Translations under genes and position numbers: made by a program | In this document: positions 1-7,184 of the stretch, one piece after another | Layout: every line of letters starts with the position of its first letter | Position numbering within the stretch: the first letter of the stretch is position 1 | Notes under the pieces: model-generated | Seen by the model: only the letters and a program-made list of their open reading frames with translations | Database searches by the model: none | Told to the model about the DNA's origin: nothing | Assembly (NCBI GenBank): GCA_043727195.1 | Contig: JAYSYZ010000295.1 | Location: forward strand, 1 to 19,133 | Source of the DNA: JAUYQR01 sp043727195 | GTDB taxonomy: Bacteria; Pseudomonadota; Alphaproteobacteria; Rhodobacterales; Rhodobacteraceae | Direction: 5' to 3' | DNA: 19,133 nucleotides

Positions 1-35
1 GTTGCTTCGGTGGTGAACTTCCGCTCGATCTTCAT
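1..35 (-). CDS. nrdJ: Adenosylcobalamin-dependent ribonucleotide reductase, first 11 codons only (partial)
   Basis: On the minus strand an ATG at 35-33 opens a frame that runs off the left edge and reads MKIERKFTTEA. From memory this is the conserved start of alphaproteobacterial class II (vitamin B12-dependent) ribonucleotide reductases, which commonly begin MKIERRFT or MKIERKFT. These enzymes reduce ribonucleotides to deoxyribonucleotides without needing oxygen. Only 11 residues are visible, so no domain or catalytic cysteine can be checked. Support comes from an NrdR-box-like palindrome about 120 bases upstream at 158-173. An AGGGG stretch lies just before the ATG and could act as a weak ribosome-binding site. 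The call rests on a short peptide match plus the operator, so it is moderate rather than certain. Confidence 0.6.
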   Translation of the reverse strand, partial: MKIERKFTTEA

Positions 36-451
36 GCCCCTGATCCCGTTTTTGCGGCGCAATGCGCCGATTATGATGAACGCGGGAAACGGGTCTTTCA
101 GGCGCTGCCCGGTTGATCCGGGGCTGCTTGTCCTGGCTGACTGTTTCCGCCTTGGCGGCACTAGATATGGTGCCTGTCCAGACCGCATCCTCAAAGTGTC
201 GTATTCACGCCGACCGTTCAACGCATTTATTTGCGCGTCGGCCAGATTTTCCCGCTTGACGCGGCGATGCCACAGTCACGGAACTGTCATCGTTTTTGCG
301 CGGCGGCTGTGGACATCCTTGGGGACAGAGTTCACCCGAAGTCTGAAGAGCCGGCGATTCACCAGCAAAGCGGCTGGTTTGCCCGCCACCGCTCAGCCCC
401 GCGCCAAATGAGGCGGAGTGTGGATGGCCGGAGACGAGCGATTCTGCGCGG
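36..451. other. 416-base intergenic region between DMT transporter 1 and nrdJ
   Basis: This stretch lies between the stop of the leftward transporter (452) and the start of the leftward nrdJ (35). It is visibly less GC-rich than the flanking genes around 190-300. It holds the NrdR-box candidate (158-173). It also holds an ACCAGC-AAAGCG-GCTGGT hairpin at 361-378, which has no following T-run on the minus strand and so is a poor intrinsic terminator. A rightward open frame spans 10-411, but it shows no recognisable family sequence and lies antisense to the nrdJ control region, so I do not call it a gene. I see no riboswitch; I looked for a cobalamin B12-box and did not find one. Confidence 0.6.
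158..173 (-). promoter_or_regulatory. Candidate NrdR box upstream of nrdJ
   Basis: The 16-base imperfect palindrome GCACTAGATATGGTGC matches the known NrdR consensus ACACWATATATWGTGT at 12 of 16 positions, including the inner CAC and GTG half sites. NrdR represses ribonucleotide reductase genes according to nucleotide levels. The box sits about 120 bases upstream of the presumed nrdJ start. NrdR often uses two boxes about three helical turns apart. I see no convincing second box, only a GTGT half site near 196-199. A short CCGCC-TT-GGCGG inverted repeat at 147-158 touches the box. Confidence 0.55.
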
Positions 452-1336
452 TCAGACGCGGGCCGGGCGGTTGATCAGCACGATCCCCAGCGCAACCATG
501 AGCGCAGAGCCGAGAATCGCCCAGGTGACCGTTTCACTGAATATCAGCGCGCCCAGCGACAAGGCGCAGATCGGCGTCAGAAAGGAGAAGGATGCGACCG
601 TCGAGGCGGGATAGACCGACATCAGCCAGAGCCAGGTGATGAAGCCGCCGGCCACCACGACGGATGCCTGAAACACCAGCCACGCCAGATGCACCGGCTG
701 CAGATCGCGGATCAGGGGGCCAAAGAGCGGGGCAACCAGCAGCAGGATCGGCGCCGAGACGAGGACCATCCAGAACAACTGCATCTCTGGCCCTTCGGCG
801 CGCATCACCGGCCGGCGGGCGATGAAGGCGGTGGCCGCCCAGCCAAAAGCGCCACCCAAGGCAAAGAGGTCGCCCGCGAGGCTGCCCTCGCCGGTGGAGG
901 GGCCGGACAGGATGGCCCAGGCGGCCCCCGCAAAGGCCAGCGCAAGGCCTGCGGCGCGAACCGGGGTTATCCGTTCGCCAAGGCCGAAATGGGCAAGGAT
1001 CGCAAACCAGACCGGCATCGAATAGAAGATGATCGAGGTGCGCCCGACAGTGGTCAGATCGAGGGCAACAAAGAGGCACAGGAATTCGGCCGCAAAAACC
1101 GCGCCCATCAGAAGGCCGGGACCAAGCGCCGCCCGGTGCAGCCGCGGCGGGCGTTTGCGCCAGACGAGCCAGCCCCAGACGAACAGAATGGCGAGAGCAG
1201 AGCGCAGCCCGGCGAAAAACACCGGTTGCAGCCCGGCATTCACGACCTTGACGATGATCTGGTTGAAGGCCAGCAGCAGCGTCACCCCGATCAGGACCGT
1301 GCCGCCAAAGGCATCGAGTGTTTGCTTGCGTTCCAT
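452..1336 (-). CDS. EamA/DMT-family transporter 1
   Basis: A 294-residue integral membrane protein with about ten hydrophobic segments arranged as two EamA repeats, the usual build and length of drug/metabolite-transporter exporters. It begins MERKQTLDAF; the first segment contains LIGVTLLLAFNQIIVKV. The second half carries the typical end-of-family pattern (FLTPICALSLGALIFSETVTW, then a last helix). The start at 1336 was chosen over upstream alternatives because AAGGG sits seven bases before this ATG and the membrane domain begins soon after. The substrate cannot be told from sequence; relatives export amino acids or other metabolites. It diverges from a second DMT gene 201 bases away, and the shared region may hold both promoters, though I could not define convincing -35/-10 boxes there. 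Confidence 0.85.
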   Translation of the reverse strand: MERKQTLDAFGGTVLIGVTLLLAFNQIIVKVVNAGLQPVFFAGLRSALAILFVWGWLVWRKRPPRLHRAALGPGLLMGAVFAAEFLCLFVALDLTTVGRTSIIFYSMPVWFAILAHFGLGERITPVRAAGLALAFAGAAWAILSGPSTGEGSLAGDLFALGGAFGWAATAFIARRPVMRAEGPEMQLFWMVLVSAPILLLVAPLFGPLIRDLQPVHLAWLVFQASVVVAGGFITWLWLMSVYPASTVASFSFLTPICALSLGALIFSETVTWAILGSALMVALGIVLINRPARV

Positions 1337-1537
1337 CGTTGCCCTTTGCGGCCTGCCCCGGCCCTTTTGCCTTGACCGGCGGCCAAGGGCAAGCAAGGCG
1401 GTTCGGGGGTCAGTCCTTTGGACATTGCGGGATGGGGTGGGCAGACCCCCTGCCAACGCCGGGCATCGGCGTGGCGGTCGCGGCAGGTAGGGGCTTCGGC
1501 GCCTTTCGCATTGCGGCGCGGGCGGCTAGAAGGCGGG

Positions 1538-2434
1538 ATGACGACCTCACCGGCAAGCAGCGAAAACCTGCGCGGCATCTTTCTGATGGTCGTGTCCATG
1601 GCCCTGTTCGGGGTGGAGGACATGTTTCTGAAATGGGCGGCGGCAGAGTTGCCGCTGGGACAGATCATCTTTGTGTCGGGGGCGTTCGGATTGCCGGTGT
1701 TCGTGCTGATGGCGCGGCTGGGCGGGCAGCGCGTGCTGGTGAGGGCAGCGCTGCAACCGGCTGTTCTGGCGCGAAATATCGGCGAGATGGTGGGGTCTGC
1801 CGCCTATGTCGCGGCGCTGGCGACGGTGCCGTTGTCCACCGTATCGGCGGTATTGCAGGCGATGCCGCTGGCGGTGACCATGGCGGCGGCGCTGGTGATG
1901 CAGGAAAAGGTGGGCTGGCGGCGGTGGAGTGCGATTGCGGTGGGGTTTGCGGGGGTGCTGATCGTGATCCGGCCGGGATTGCAGGGGTTTCGGCCCGAGG
2001 CGCTGTATGTGCTGATCACGGTGGCAGGGCTGACGGTGCGCGACCTGGCCTCGCGCCGCATCCCGCGGGAGGTGACGACGGCGCAGGTATCGGCTTGGGG
2101 GCTGATGGCGGTGACGCTGCTGGGGGTGGCGATGATGGCAGCGTCAGGCGAAGTTCGGGCGGTAACCCTATGGCAATCGGGTGTTTTGCTGGGTGCGGTG
2201 GCCTTTGGCACCGCCGGGTACTGGGCAATCACTGCCGCAACGCGGACGGGCGAAGTGTCGGTGGTGGCGCCGTTCCGCTATGCGCGGCTGGTGTTTGCCA
2301 TCCTGATCGGGGCGCTGGTCTTTGGCGAGTGGCCGGACGGGTTCACCTATCTTGGCGCGGCACTGATCATCGGGTCGGGGCTGTATTCGTTTGCCCGCGA
2401 ACGCGCGCGGAAACGCGCTTCCCATGTGGGGTGA
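1538..2434 (+). CDS. EamA/DMT-family transporter 2
   Basis: A 298-residue membrane protein with about ten predicted helices in two EamA repeats. It reads MTTSPASSENLRGIFLMVVS at the N-terminus and has the family pattern in the second repeat (VSVVAPFRYARLVFAILIGALVFGEWPD). The ATG at 1538 follows an AAGGCGGG purine stretch and places the first helix at the expected distance; an upstream start at 1418 would add 40 unlikely residues. It is distinct from the neighbouring divergent DMT protein and from the RarD type at 5130. The PFRYARLVFA segment resembles a riboflavin or S-adenosylmethionine DMT subgroup, but I cannot assign a substrate. Enolase begins 52 bases downstream on the same strand and may be co-transcribed. 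Confidence 0.85.
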   Translation: MTTSPASSENLRGIFLMVVSMALFGVEDMFLKWAAAELPLGQIIFVSGAFGLPVFVLMARLGGQRVLVRAALQPAVLARNIGEMVGSAAYVAALATVPLSTVSAVLQAMPLAVTMAAALVMQEKVGWRRWSAIAVGFAGVLIVIRPGLQGFRPEALYVLITVAGLTVRDLASRRIPREVTTAQVSAWGLMAVTLLGVAMMAASGEVRAVTLWQSGVLLGAVAFGTAGYWAITAATRTGEVSVVAPFRYARLVFAILIGALVFGEWPDGFTYLGAALIIGSGLYSFARERARKRASHVG

Positions 2435-2486
2435 GGCGCGCTAAAGGGGCTGCGAGAGCAGCATTGTCCCTTGGAGGGAGCCCCCC

Positions 2487-3764
2487 ATGAGCACGATCAT
2501 CGACATTCACGCCCGCGAGATTCTGGACAGCCGGGGCAACCCGACGGTCGAGGTTGACGTCTATCTGGAAGACGGCTCGATGGGCCGGGCCGCCGTGCCT
2601 TCGGGCGCATCCACCGGCGCGCATGAGGCGAACGAGCGGCGCGATGGCGACAAGGCGCGCTACAAGGGCAAGGGCGTGCTGGAGGCCGTGGCGGCGGTGA
2701 ACGGCGAGATTGCCGAGGAAATCGTCGGCTTTGACGCGACCGAGCAGGTCGGCATCGACCGCACCATGATCGAGATGGACGGCACGCAGAACAAATCGCG
2801 GCTGGGGGCGAATGCCATTCTGGGCGTGTCGCTGGCGGTGGCAAAGGCGGCGGCGGAATTTTCGGGGCAACCGTTGTACCGCTATGTCGGCGGCACTTCG
2901 GCCCGCATCCTGCCGGTGCCAATGATGAACATCATCAACGGCGGCGAGCATGCCGACAACCCCATCGACATCCAGGAATTCATGATCATGCCGGTGGGTG
3001 CGGAGAATATCCGCGAGGCGATCCGCATGGGGTCGGAAGTGTTCCACACGCTGAAGAAGGAACTTCAGGAAGCGGGCCACAACACCGGGATCGGCGATGA
3101 GGGCGGCTTTGCGCCGAACCTGAGCTCTGCCCGCGACGCGCTTGATTTCATTCTGAAATCCATCGAAAAAGCCGGGTATACGCCGGGTGAGGACATCTAT
3201 CTGGCGCTGGATTGCGCGGCCACGGAATACTTCAAGGCTGGCCGCTACGAGATGAAAGGCGAGGGCAAGAGCCTGAGCATCGAGGAGAACGTTGCGTTTC
3301 TGGCCGGGCTGGCGAAGGATTATCCGATCATCAGCATCGAGGACGGCTGTTCAGAGGATGACTGGGCGGGGTGGAAGCTGCTGACCGACACGCTGGGGGC
3401 CACGCACCAGCTGGTCGGGGACGATCTTTTCGTCACCAACCCGAAGCGGCTGGCCGAGGGGATCAAGGCGGGGTGCGCCAATTCGATGCTGGTCAAGGTC
3501 AACCAGATCGGCACGTTGACCGAAACCTTGCAGGCGGTGGAGATGGCGCACCGCGCGCGCTATACCAACGTGATGAGCCACCGGTCGGGCGAGACCGAGG
3601 ACGCGACGATAGCCGATCTTGCGGTGGCCACCAATTGCGGGCAGATCAAGACAGGGTCGCTGTCACGGTCGGACCGGCTGGCGAAATACAACCAGTTGAT
3701 CCGGATCGAGGAATTGCTGGGCGAAACGGCTGAATACGCCGGACGCAGCATCCTGAAGTCTTAG
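2487..3764 (+). CDS. eno: Enolase (phosphopyruvate hydratase)
   Basis: Converts 2-phosphoglycerate to phosphoenolpyruvate in the cytoplasm, in glycolysis and gluconeogenesis. The 425-residue length is standard. Visible signatures are the N-terminal AREILDSRGNPTVEVDV, the substrate loop SGASTGAHEA, the catalytic GDEGGFAPN (Glu205), the metal-binding SIEDG, the active-site lysine in MLVKVNQIGT (Lys337), and the family signature around SHRSGETED followed by KTGSLSRSDR. The ATG follows a strong GGAGGGAG ribosome-binding site. A small GCTGC-GAGA-GCAGC hairpin at 2449-2462 lies in the presumed leader. Its TAG stop overlaps the TAA stop of the convergent dehydrogenase gene, so there is no room for a terminator between the two genes. 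Confidence 0.97.
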   Translation: MSTIIDIHAREILDSRGNPTVEVDVYLEDGSMGRAAVPSGASTGAHEANERRDGDKARYKGKGVLEAVAAVNGEIAEEIVGFDATEQVGIDRTMIEMDGTQNKSRLGANAILGVSLAVAKAAAEFSGQPLYRYVGGTSARILPVPMMNIINGGEHADNPIDIQEFMIMPVGAENIREAIRMGSEVFHTLKKELQEAGHNTGIGDEGGFAPNLSSARDALDFILKSIEKAGYTPGEDIYLALDCAATEYFKAGRYEMKGEGKSLSIEENVAFLAGLAKDYPIISIEDGCSEDDWAGWKLLTDTLGATHQLVGDDLFVTNPKRLAEGIKAGCANSMLVKVNQIGTLTETLQAVEMAHRARYTNVMSHRSGETEDATIADLAVATNCGQIKTGSLSRSDRLAKYNQLIRIEELLGETAEYAGRSILKS

Positions 3765-4525
3765 CCTTTCAGTTCCTGCAAGGTGTTGCCGCCGTCGACG
3801 ACGATCAGTTGGCCGGTGATGTAGCTGGCCTCTTCCGACGCAAGGAACAGGGCGGCGTGGGCAATCTCGTCCGGGGTGCCGCTGCGCCCTGCAGGCGTGC
3901 GTCGGCCTGCGGCGATTTCCCTGGCCGAGGATGAACCGGTGGCGATCCAGCCGGGGCCGATGCAGTTGCAGGTGATGCCGAAGGGCCCGTTTTCCAATGC
4001 CACGGCGCGGGCCATGCCGGTGAGCGCGGCCTTGGCGGTGCCATAGATCGCCGAGCCGTGGATGGCGACCAACGGGCCGGTGACCGAGGACATGTGGATG
4101 ATGCGGCCATAGCGGCGCGCGATCATGCCGGGCAGAACGGCGCGGGTCAGTCGGAACACCTGGGTGAGGTTGATCGCGAGGCCGAAGTCCCATGCGGCAT
4201 CGGTGGCATCGGCGAGAGTGGAGCGTTTCTGCCTGCGGCCGGTCTGCACCATGCCTGCGTTGTTGATCAGGATGTCGATGGGGCCAAGGGCGGCTTCGCT
4301 CTCGGCAACGAGGCGGGCCACGTCGGCGGGCTTGGTCAGGTCGGCGGTGGTGGCGAAGGTGCCCTGCCCGCCAAGGTCGCGCTGCCGGTCGTAGATACGG
4401 TCAGTGGTGGAGGTGATCGCCAGCCGCGCGCCTGCGGCGTGGAGGGTGCGGGCGATGGCAAAGCCGATGCCGTCGGCGGCGCCAGCGCCGGTGACAAGGG
4501 CGGTTCGGTTCCGGACGCCGGGCAT
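3761..4525 (-). CDS. Short-chain dehydrogenase/reductase (SDR), substrate unknown
   Basis: A 254-residue classical SDR with a Rossmann fold that would use NAD(H) or NADP(H). The cofactor loop is TGAGAADGIG (residues 12-21), two residues longer than the usual TGxxxGxG. NNAG is at 88-91, the catalytic serine is in MSSVTG (146-147), and YGTAK supplies Tyr161 and Lys165. The C-terminal segment ASEEASYITGQLIVVDGG is typical of the family. The start at 4525 follows AGGAGA seven bases upstream, which decides it over a longer frame starting at 4615. The sequence resembles 3-oxoacyl-ACP reductase-like members, but the substrate cannot be inferred. It is convergent with eno with overlapping stop codons and divergent from the broken cupin gene. 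Confidence 0.85.
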   Translation of the reverse strand: MPGVRNRTALVTGAGAADGIGFAIARTLHAAGARLAITSTTDRIYDRQRDLGGQGTFATTADLTKPADVARLVAESEAALGPIDILINNAGMVQTGRRQKRSTLADATDAAWDFGLAINLTQVFRLTRAVLPGMIARRYGRIIHMSSVTGPLVAIHGSAIYGTAKAALTGMARAVALENGPFGITCNCIGPGWIATGSSSAREIAAGRRTPAGRSGTPDEIAHAALFLASEEASYITGQLIVVDGGNTLQELKG

Positions 4526-4592
4526 GGGCTTTCTCCTGTTGCCGAGGTCTGCGAGGGTAGGCGAACTCTGCCGCGCAAGGAAAGGGGCAGCA

Positions 4593-5024
4593 ATGGATGA
4601 GGCGGCGCGGATCATCGACGTTTTGCGGCTGGAACGGCACCCCGAGGGCGGCTGGTACCGGCAAACCTGGGAAGGGCCGTAGGTGGCGGGTCGGGCGTCG
4701 GGGACGGCGATCCTGTTCCTGCTGGCGGCGGGCGAGCGGAGCCATTGGCACCGGGTGGATGCGGCTGAAATCTGGCTGTGGAATGCGGGCGCGCCGCTGA
4801 TCCTGTCGCTGGCGGAAACCGATGCGGGACCGGCGCGCGAGGTTATGCTGGGGCCTGATGTGCTGAACGGTCAGTCGCCACAAGAGGTTGTGCCGGCGTT
4901 GTGGTGGCAGGCGGCGCGGGCAACAGGGGCGTGGAGTTTGGTAAGTTGCACCGTCAGCCCCGGCTTTCGGTTCGAGGGGTTCACTCTGGCCGCGCCGGGG
5001 TTCGCCATTCCGGCCGGGGGGTGA
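4593..5024 (+). pseudogene. DUF985 cupin (cupin_5 family), interrupted by an in-frame TAG
   Basis: Read through one TAG at 4680-4682 (codon 30), the frame gives 142 sense codons of a small cupin. The first 29 residues contain the conserved HPEGGWYRQTW. After the stop the same frame continues as SGTAILFLLAAGERSHWHRV, then AEIWLWNAGAPL, a PALWWQAA segment and SCTVSPGFRFEGF, all typical of the family, ending with TGA at 5024. The frame is intact on both sides, so this is a nonsense change and not a frameshift. A GTG follows the TAG immediately (4683) and could allow re-initiation giving a 113-residue product without the GGWYR strand. A sequencing error, a recent pseudogene or low-level readthrough are all possible. 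TAG is a normal stop elsewhere here (eno). The family's biochemical role is poorly known. Confidence 0.8.
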
Positions 5025-5129
5025 TGGACGACCCTGTGGCGCGGCTTTGCTGGCGGACCTGCCGGGTGTGATTGTGCGGGGCACAAGTTTTGCGTAGTCG
5101 CGCGCGGCGGTGCGGGATAGGCAAGGCGG

Positions 5130-6035
5130 ATGAGTGATCCCCCTGCCCTGCCGAAGAACGAAGACACGGTCAGCGGGTTTTTCTTTGCGTTGACGGCCTA
5201 TCTTTTATGGGGGTTCTTACCGCTTTACATGAAGGCGATGGCGCATATCCCGCCAGCGGAGGTGATTGCGCATCGGGTGATCTGGTCGGTGCCGATTGCG
5301 GTGGCAGTGATCGCGGTACTAGGGCGGACGGCGGATTTGAGCCGCGCGCTGCGAAGCCCGCGGATGCTGGGAATGGCGGCGCTGACGGCGGCGCTGATCT
5401 CGGTCAACTGGGGGATCTATGTCTGGGCCATCGGGTCTGGGCACGCGCTGGATGCGGCGTTAGGCTATTACATCAATCCGTTATTCTCGATCTTTCTGGG
5501 CGCGGTACTGCTGCGGGAGAGGATGCGGCCTGCGCAACTGGCGGCGGTTGGGCTGGCGGCGGTCGCGGTCGGGGTGCTGACATGGGAGGCGGGCCGGCTG
5601 CCGCTGGTGGCGCTGGGGCTGACCCTGTCCTGGGGGGCCTATGCCTATCTGAAGAAATGGCTGCCGATCGGGCCAAATCAGGGGTTTACGCTGGAGGTGC
5701 TGATCCTGTTGCCGGCGGCAATTGCCTATGTGGGCTGGCTGGGGGCAACCGGGGCGGGGCATTTCATGGCCGGGGTTGGATGGGATACCGCCTTGTTGTT
5801 TGGCTGCGGGGTGGTGACGGCAGGGCCGCTGATGATCTATGCCAACGGGGCAAAGCGGCTGCGGCTGTCGACCATTGCCATCATGCAGTATATCGCCCCG
5901 ACGATGATCTTCATCACGGCGGTCTTCGTGTTTGACGAGGCGTTCAGCACGGTCAAGCTGGCGGCATTTGCGCTGATCTGGGTGGCGCTGGTGGTCTATA
6001 GCGTTTCGATGCTGCGCGGGCGTCAGGCGGGCTGA
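5130..6035 (+). CDS. rarD: RarD-type EamA transporter
   Basis: A 301-residue protein with about ten membrane helices. It matches the RarD subgroup: an N-terminal GFFFALTAYLLWGFLPLYMK, then PPAEVIAHRVIWSVP, the middle segment NWGIYVWAIGSGHALDAALG with YYINPLFSIFLGAVLLRERM, and late on KRLRLSTIAIMQYIAPTMIF. RarD is named for a link to chloramphenicol sensitivity in Pseudomonas; its natural substrate is not established. The ATG at 5130 has GGCAAGGCGG just upstream. It is the third DMT-superfamily gene in 6 kb but belongs to a clearly different subgroup from the first two. Its 3' end overlaps the convergent anmK by 13 bases. Confidence 0.9.
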   Translation: MSDPPALPKNEDTVSGFFFALTAYLLWGFLPLYMKAMAHIPPAEVIAHRVIWSVPIAVAVIAVLGRTADLSRALRSPRMLGMAALTAALISVNWGIYVWAIGSGHALDAALGYYINPLFSIFLGAVLLRERMRPAQLAAVGLAAVAVGVLTWEAGRLPLVALGLTLSWGAYAYLKKWLPIGPNQGFTLEVLILLPAAIAYVGWLGATGAGHFMAGVGWDTALLFGCGVVTAGPLMIYANGAKRLRLSTIAIMQYIAPTMIFITAVFVFDEAFSTVKLAAFALIWVALVVYSVSMLRGRQAG

Positions 6036-7129
6036 TCCGGGCGGCTGATCTGGCCGCCCCCGACCAGCGCGGGCGCGCCGGTGGTGCCGGGGGCGGAGGT
6101 TGCCATGCGGCGCACGACGCGGACGGCGAGGTAGGCGAAGGCCTGCGCCTCGAGCATGTCGCCGTCAAGACCGACACCCTCGACCGGTTCGACGGGACAG
6201 GTCAGGCGCAAGGCCAGTTCCGACATCAGCGTTGCATTGCGCCGCCCGCCGCCGGTGACCAGCATGCGGGTGACCGGTCGGGGGAAATGCCGCTGGCCAG
6301 CCGCGACGGCCGCGGCGGCGGCGGCGGTCAGCGTGGCGGCGGCATCGGCATCCGACAGGTCGGCCACATCTTCGAGCAGCCGGTGAAAGGCGTTACGGTC
6401 CAGTGACTTTGGCGGCAGTTGCGCGAAATACGGATGGGCCAGAAAGATGGCGAGGACCTTCGGATCGGGATTGCCGCTGGCCGCCAGAGCACCGTCGCGA
6501 TCAAATGCCTCGCCAAGGCGGGCCTGCAGCAGGTCGTTGATCGGGGCATTGGCGGGGCCGGTGTCGAAGGCCAGGAGAGCATCCTTTGCCTCGGGTCCCG
6601 TCGCGGCGGGGTTGACCCAGGTGACATTGCCGACGCCGCCGAGGTTGAGCAAGGCCAGCGGTTCCGTGGCGCCGATGCGGCGGGCGCAGGCGAAGTGGAA
6701 GAACGGCGCCAGCGGTGCGCCCTGCCCGCCCATGGTGACGTCGGATGAGCGGAAATCCCAGACCGTCGGCAGGCCCAGCGCTGCAGCGATGACGCCGCCC
6801 TGGCCGCATTGATGGGTGCCGCTTGCGGCCGGATCATGCGCGAGGGTCTGGCCGTGAAAGCCCACCACCTCGGCCCCCTTGAAGCGCGAGAGCAGTTCGA
6901 CATGCGCGGTTTCCACCACTTCGGCGGCGGCGGCGACATTCGGGCCGTCCGGCCACTGGCCGAGGGCGGCCCGGATCGTGGCCTGTTCGGCGGGCGTGTA
7001 GGGGCGGAAGGCCTTGGGGCCGAAGGCGAAGATCTGGTGCCCGTCGGTCTGCAGCATGGCGGCATCGACGCCGTCAAGCGACGTGCCGGACATCGCCCCC
7101 AGCGCCCAGATCGGCCCGTCTTTCCGCAT
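6023..7129 (-). CDS. anmK: Anhydro-N-acetylmuramic acid kinase
   Basis: Phosphorylates and opens 1,6-anhydro-N-acetylmuramic acid released in peptidoglycan turnover, giving MurNAc-6-phosphate for recycling. The 368-residue length is normal. Diagnostic stretches are the N-terminal ALGAMSGTSLDGVDAAML, then VVGFHGQTLAHDP, LLNLGGVGNVTWV, AFDTGPANAPINDLL, and the C-terminal ATP-binding MLVTGGGRRNATLMSEL. I chose the ATG at 7129, which has an AAGGGAAG purine run directly upstream, rather than a TTG seven codons earlier. It diverges from tyrS with only 55 bases between the starts, so the two genes probably share a compact promoter region. It overlaps the convergent rarD by 13 bases at the 3' end. 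Confidence 0.95.
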   Translation of the reverse strand: MRKDGPIWALGAMSGTSLDGVDAAMLQTDGHQIFAFGPKAFRPYTPAEQATIRAALGQWPDGPNVAAAAEVVETAHVELLSRFKGAEVVGFHGQTLAHDPAASGTHQCGQGGVIAAALGLPTVWDFRSSDVTMGGQGAPLAPFFHFACARRIGATEPLALLNLGGVGNVTWVNPAATGPEAKDALLAFDTGPANAPINDLLQARLGEAFDRDGALAASGNPDPKVLAIFLAHPYFAQLPPKSLDRNAFHRLLEDVADLSDADAAATLTAAAAAAVAAGQRHFPRPVTRMLVTGGGRRNATLMSELALRLTCPVEPVEGVGLDGDMLEAQAFAYLAVRVVRRMATSAPGTTGAPALVGGGQISRPDQPA

Positions 7130-7184
7130 CTTCCCTTGCGCCCCCTGCAAAGCTATACCGCGCGCATCCTAGAACGAGGCCGCC

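Noticed and set aside
301..325. TGTGGACA near 308-315 as a DnaA box and replication origin
   Set aside because: It matches the DnaA-box consensus only partly, is single, and lacks the cluster and AT-rich unwinding region of an origin.
361..378. ACCAGC-AAAGCG-GCTGGT hairpin as terminator of DMT transporter 1
   Set aside because: Only a 6-bp stem with no T-run on the minus strand, and about 75 bases past the stop; too weak to call.
10..411. Rightward open frame of 133 codons in the left intergenic region
   Set aside because: No recognisable domain or convincing ribosome-binding site; it overlaps the nrdJ start and control region on the other strand.
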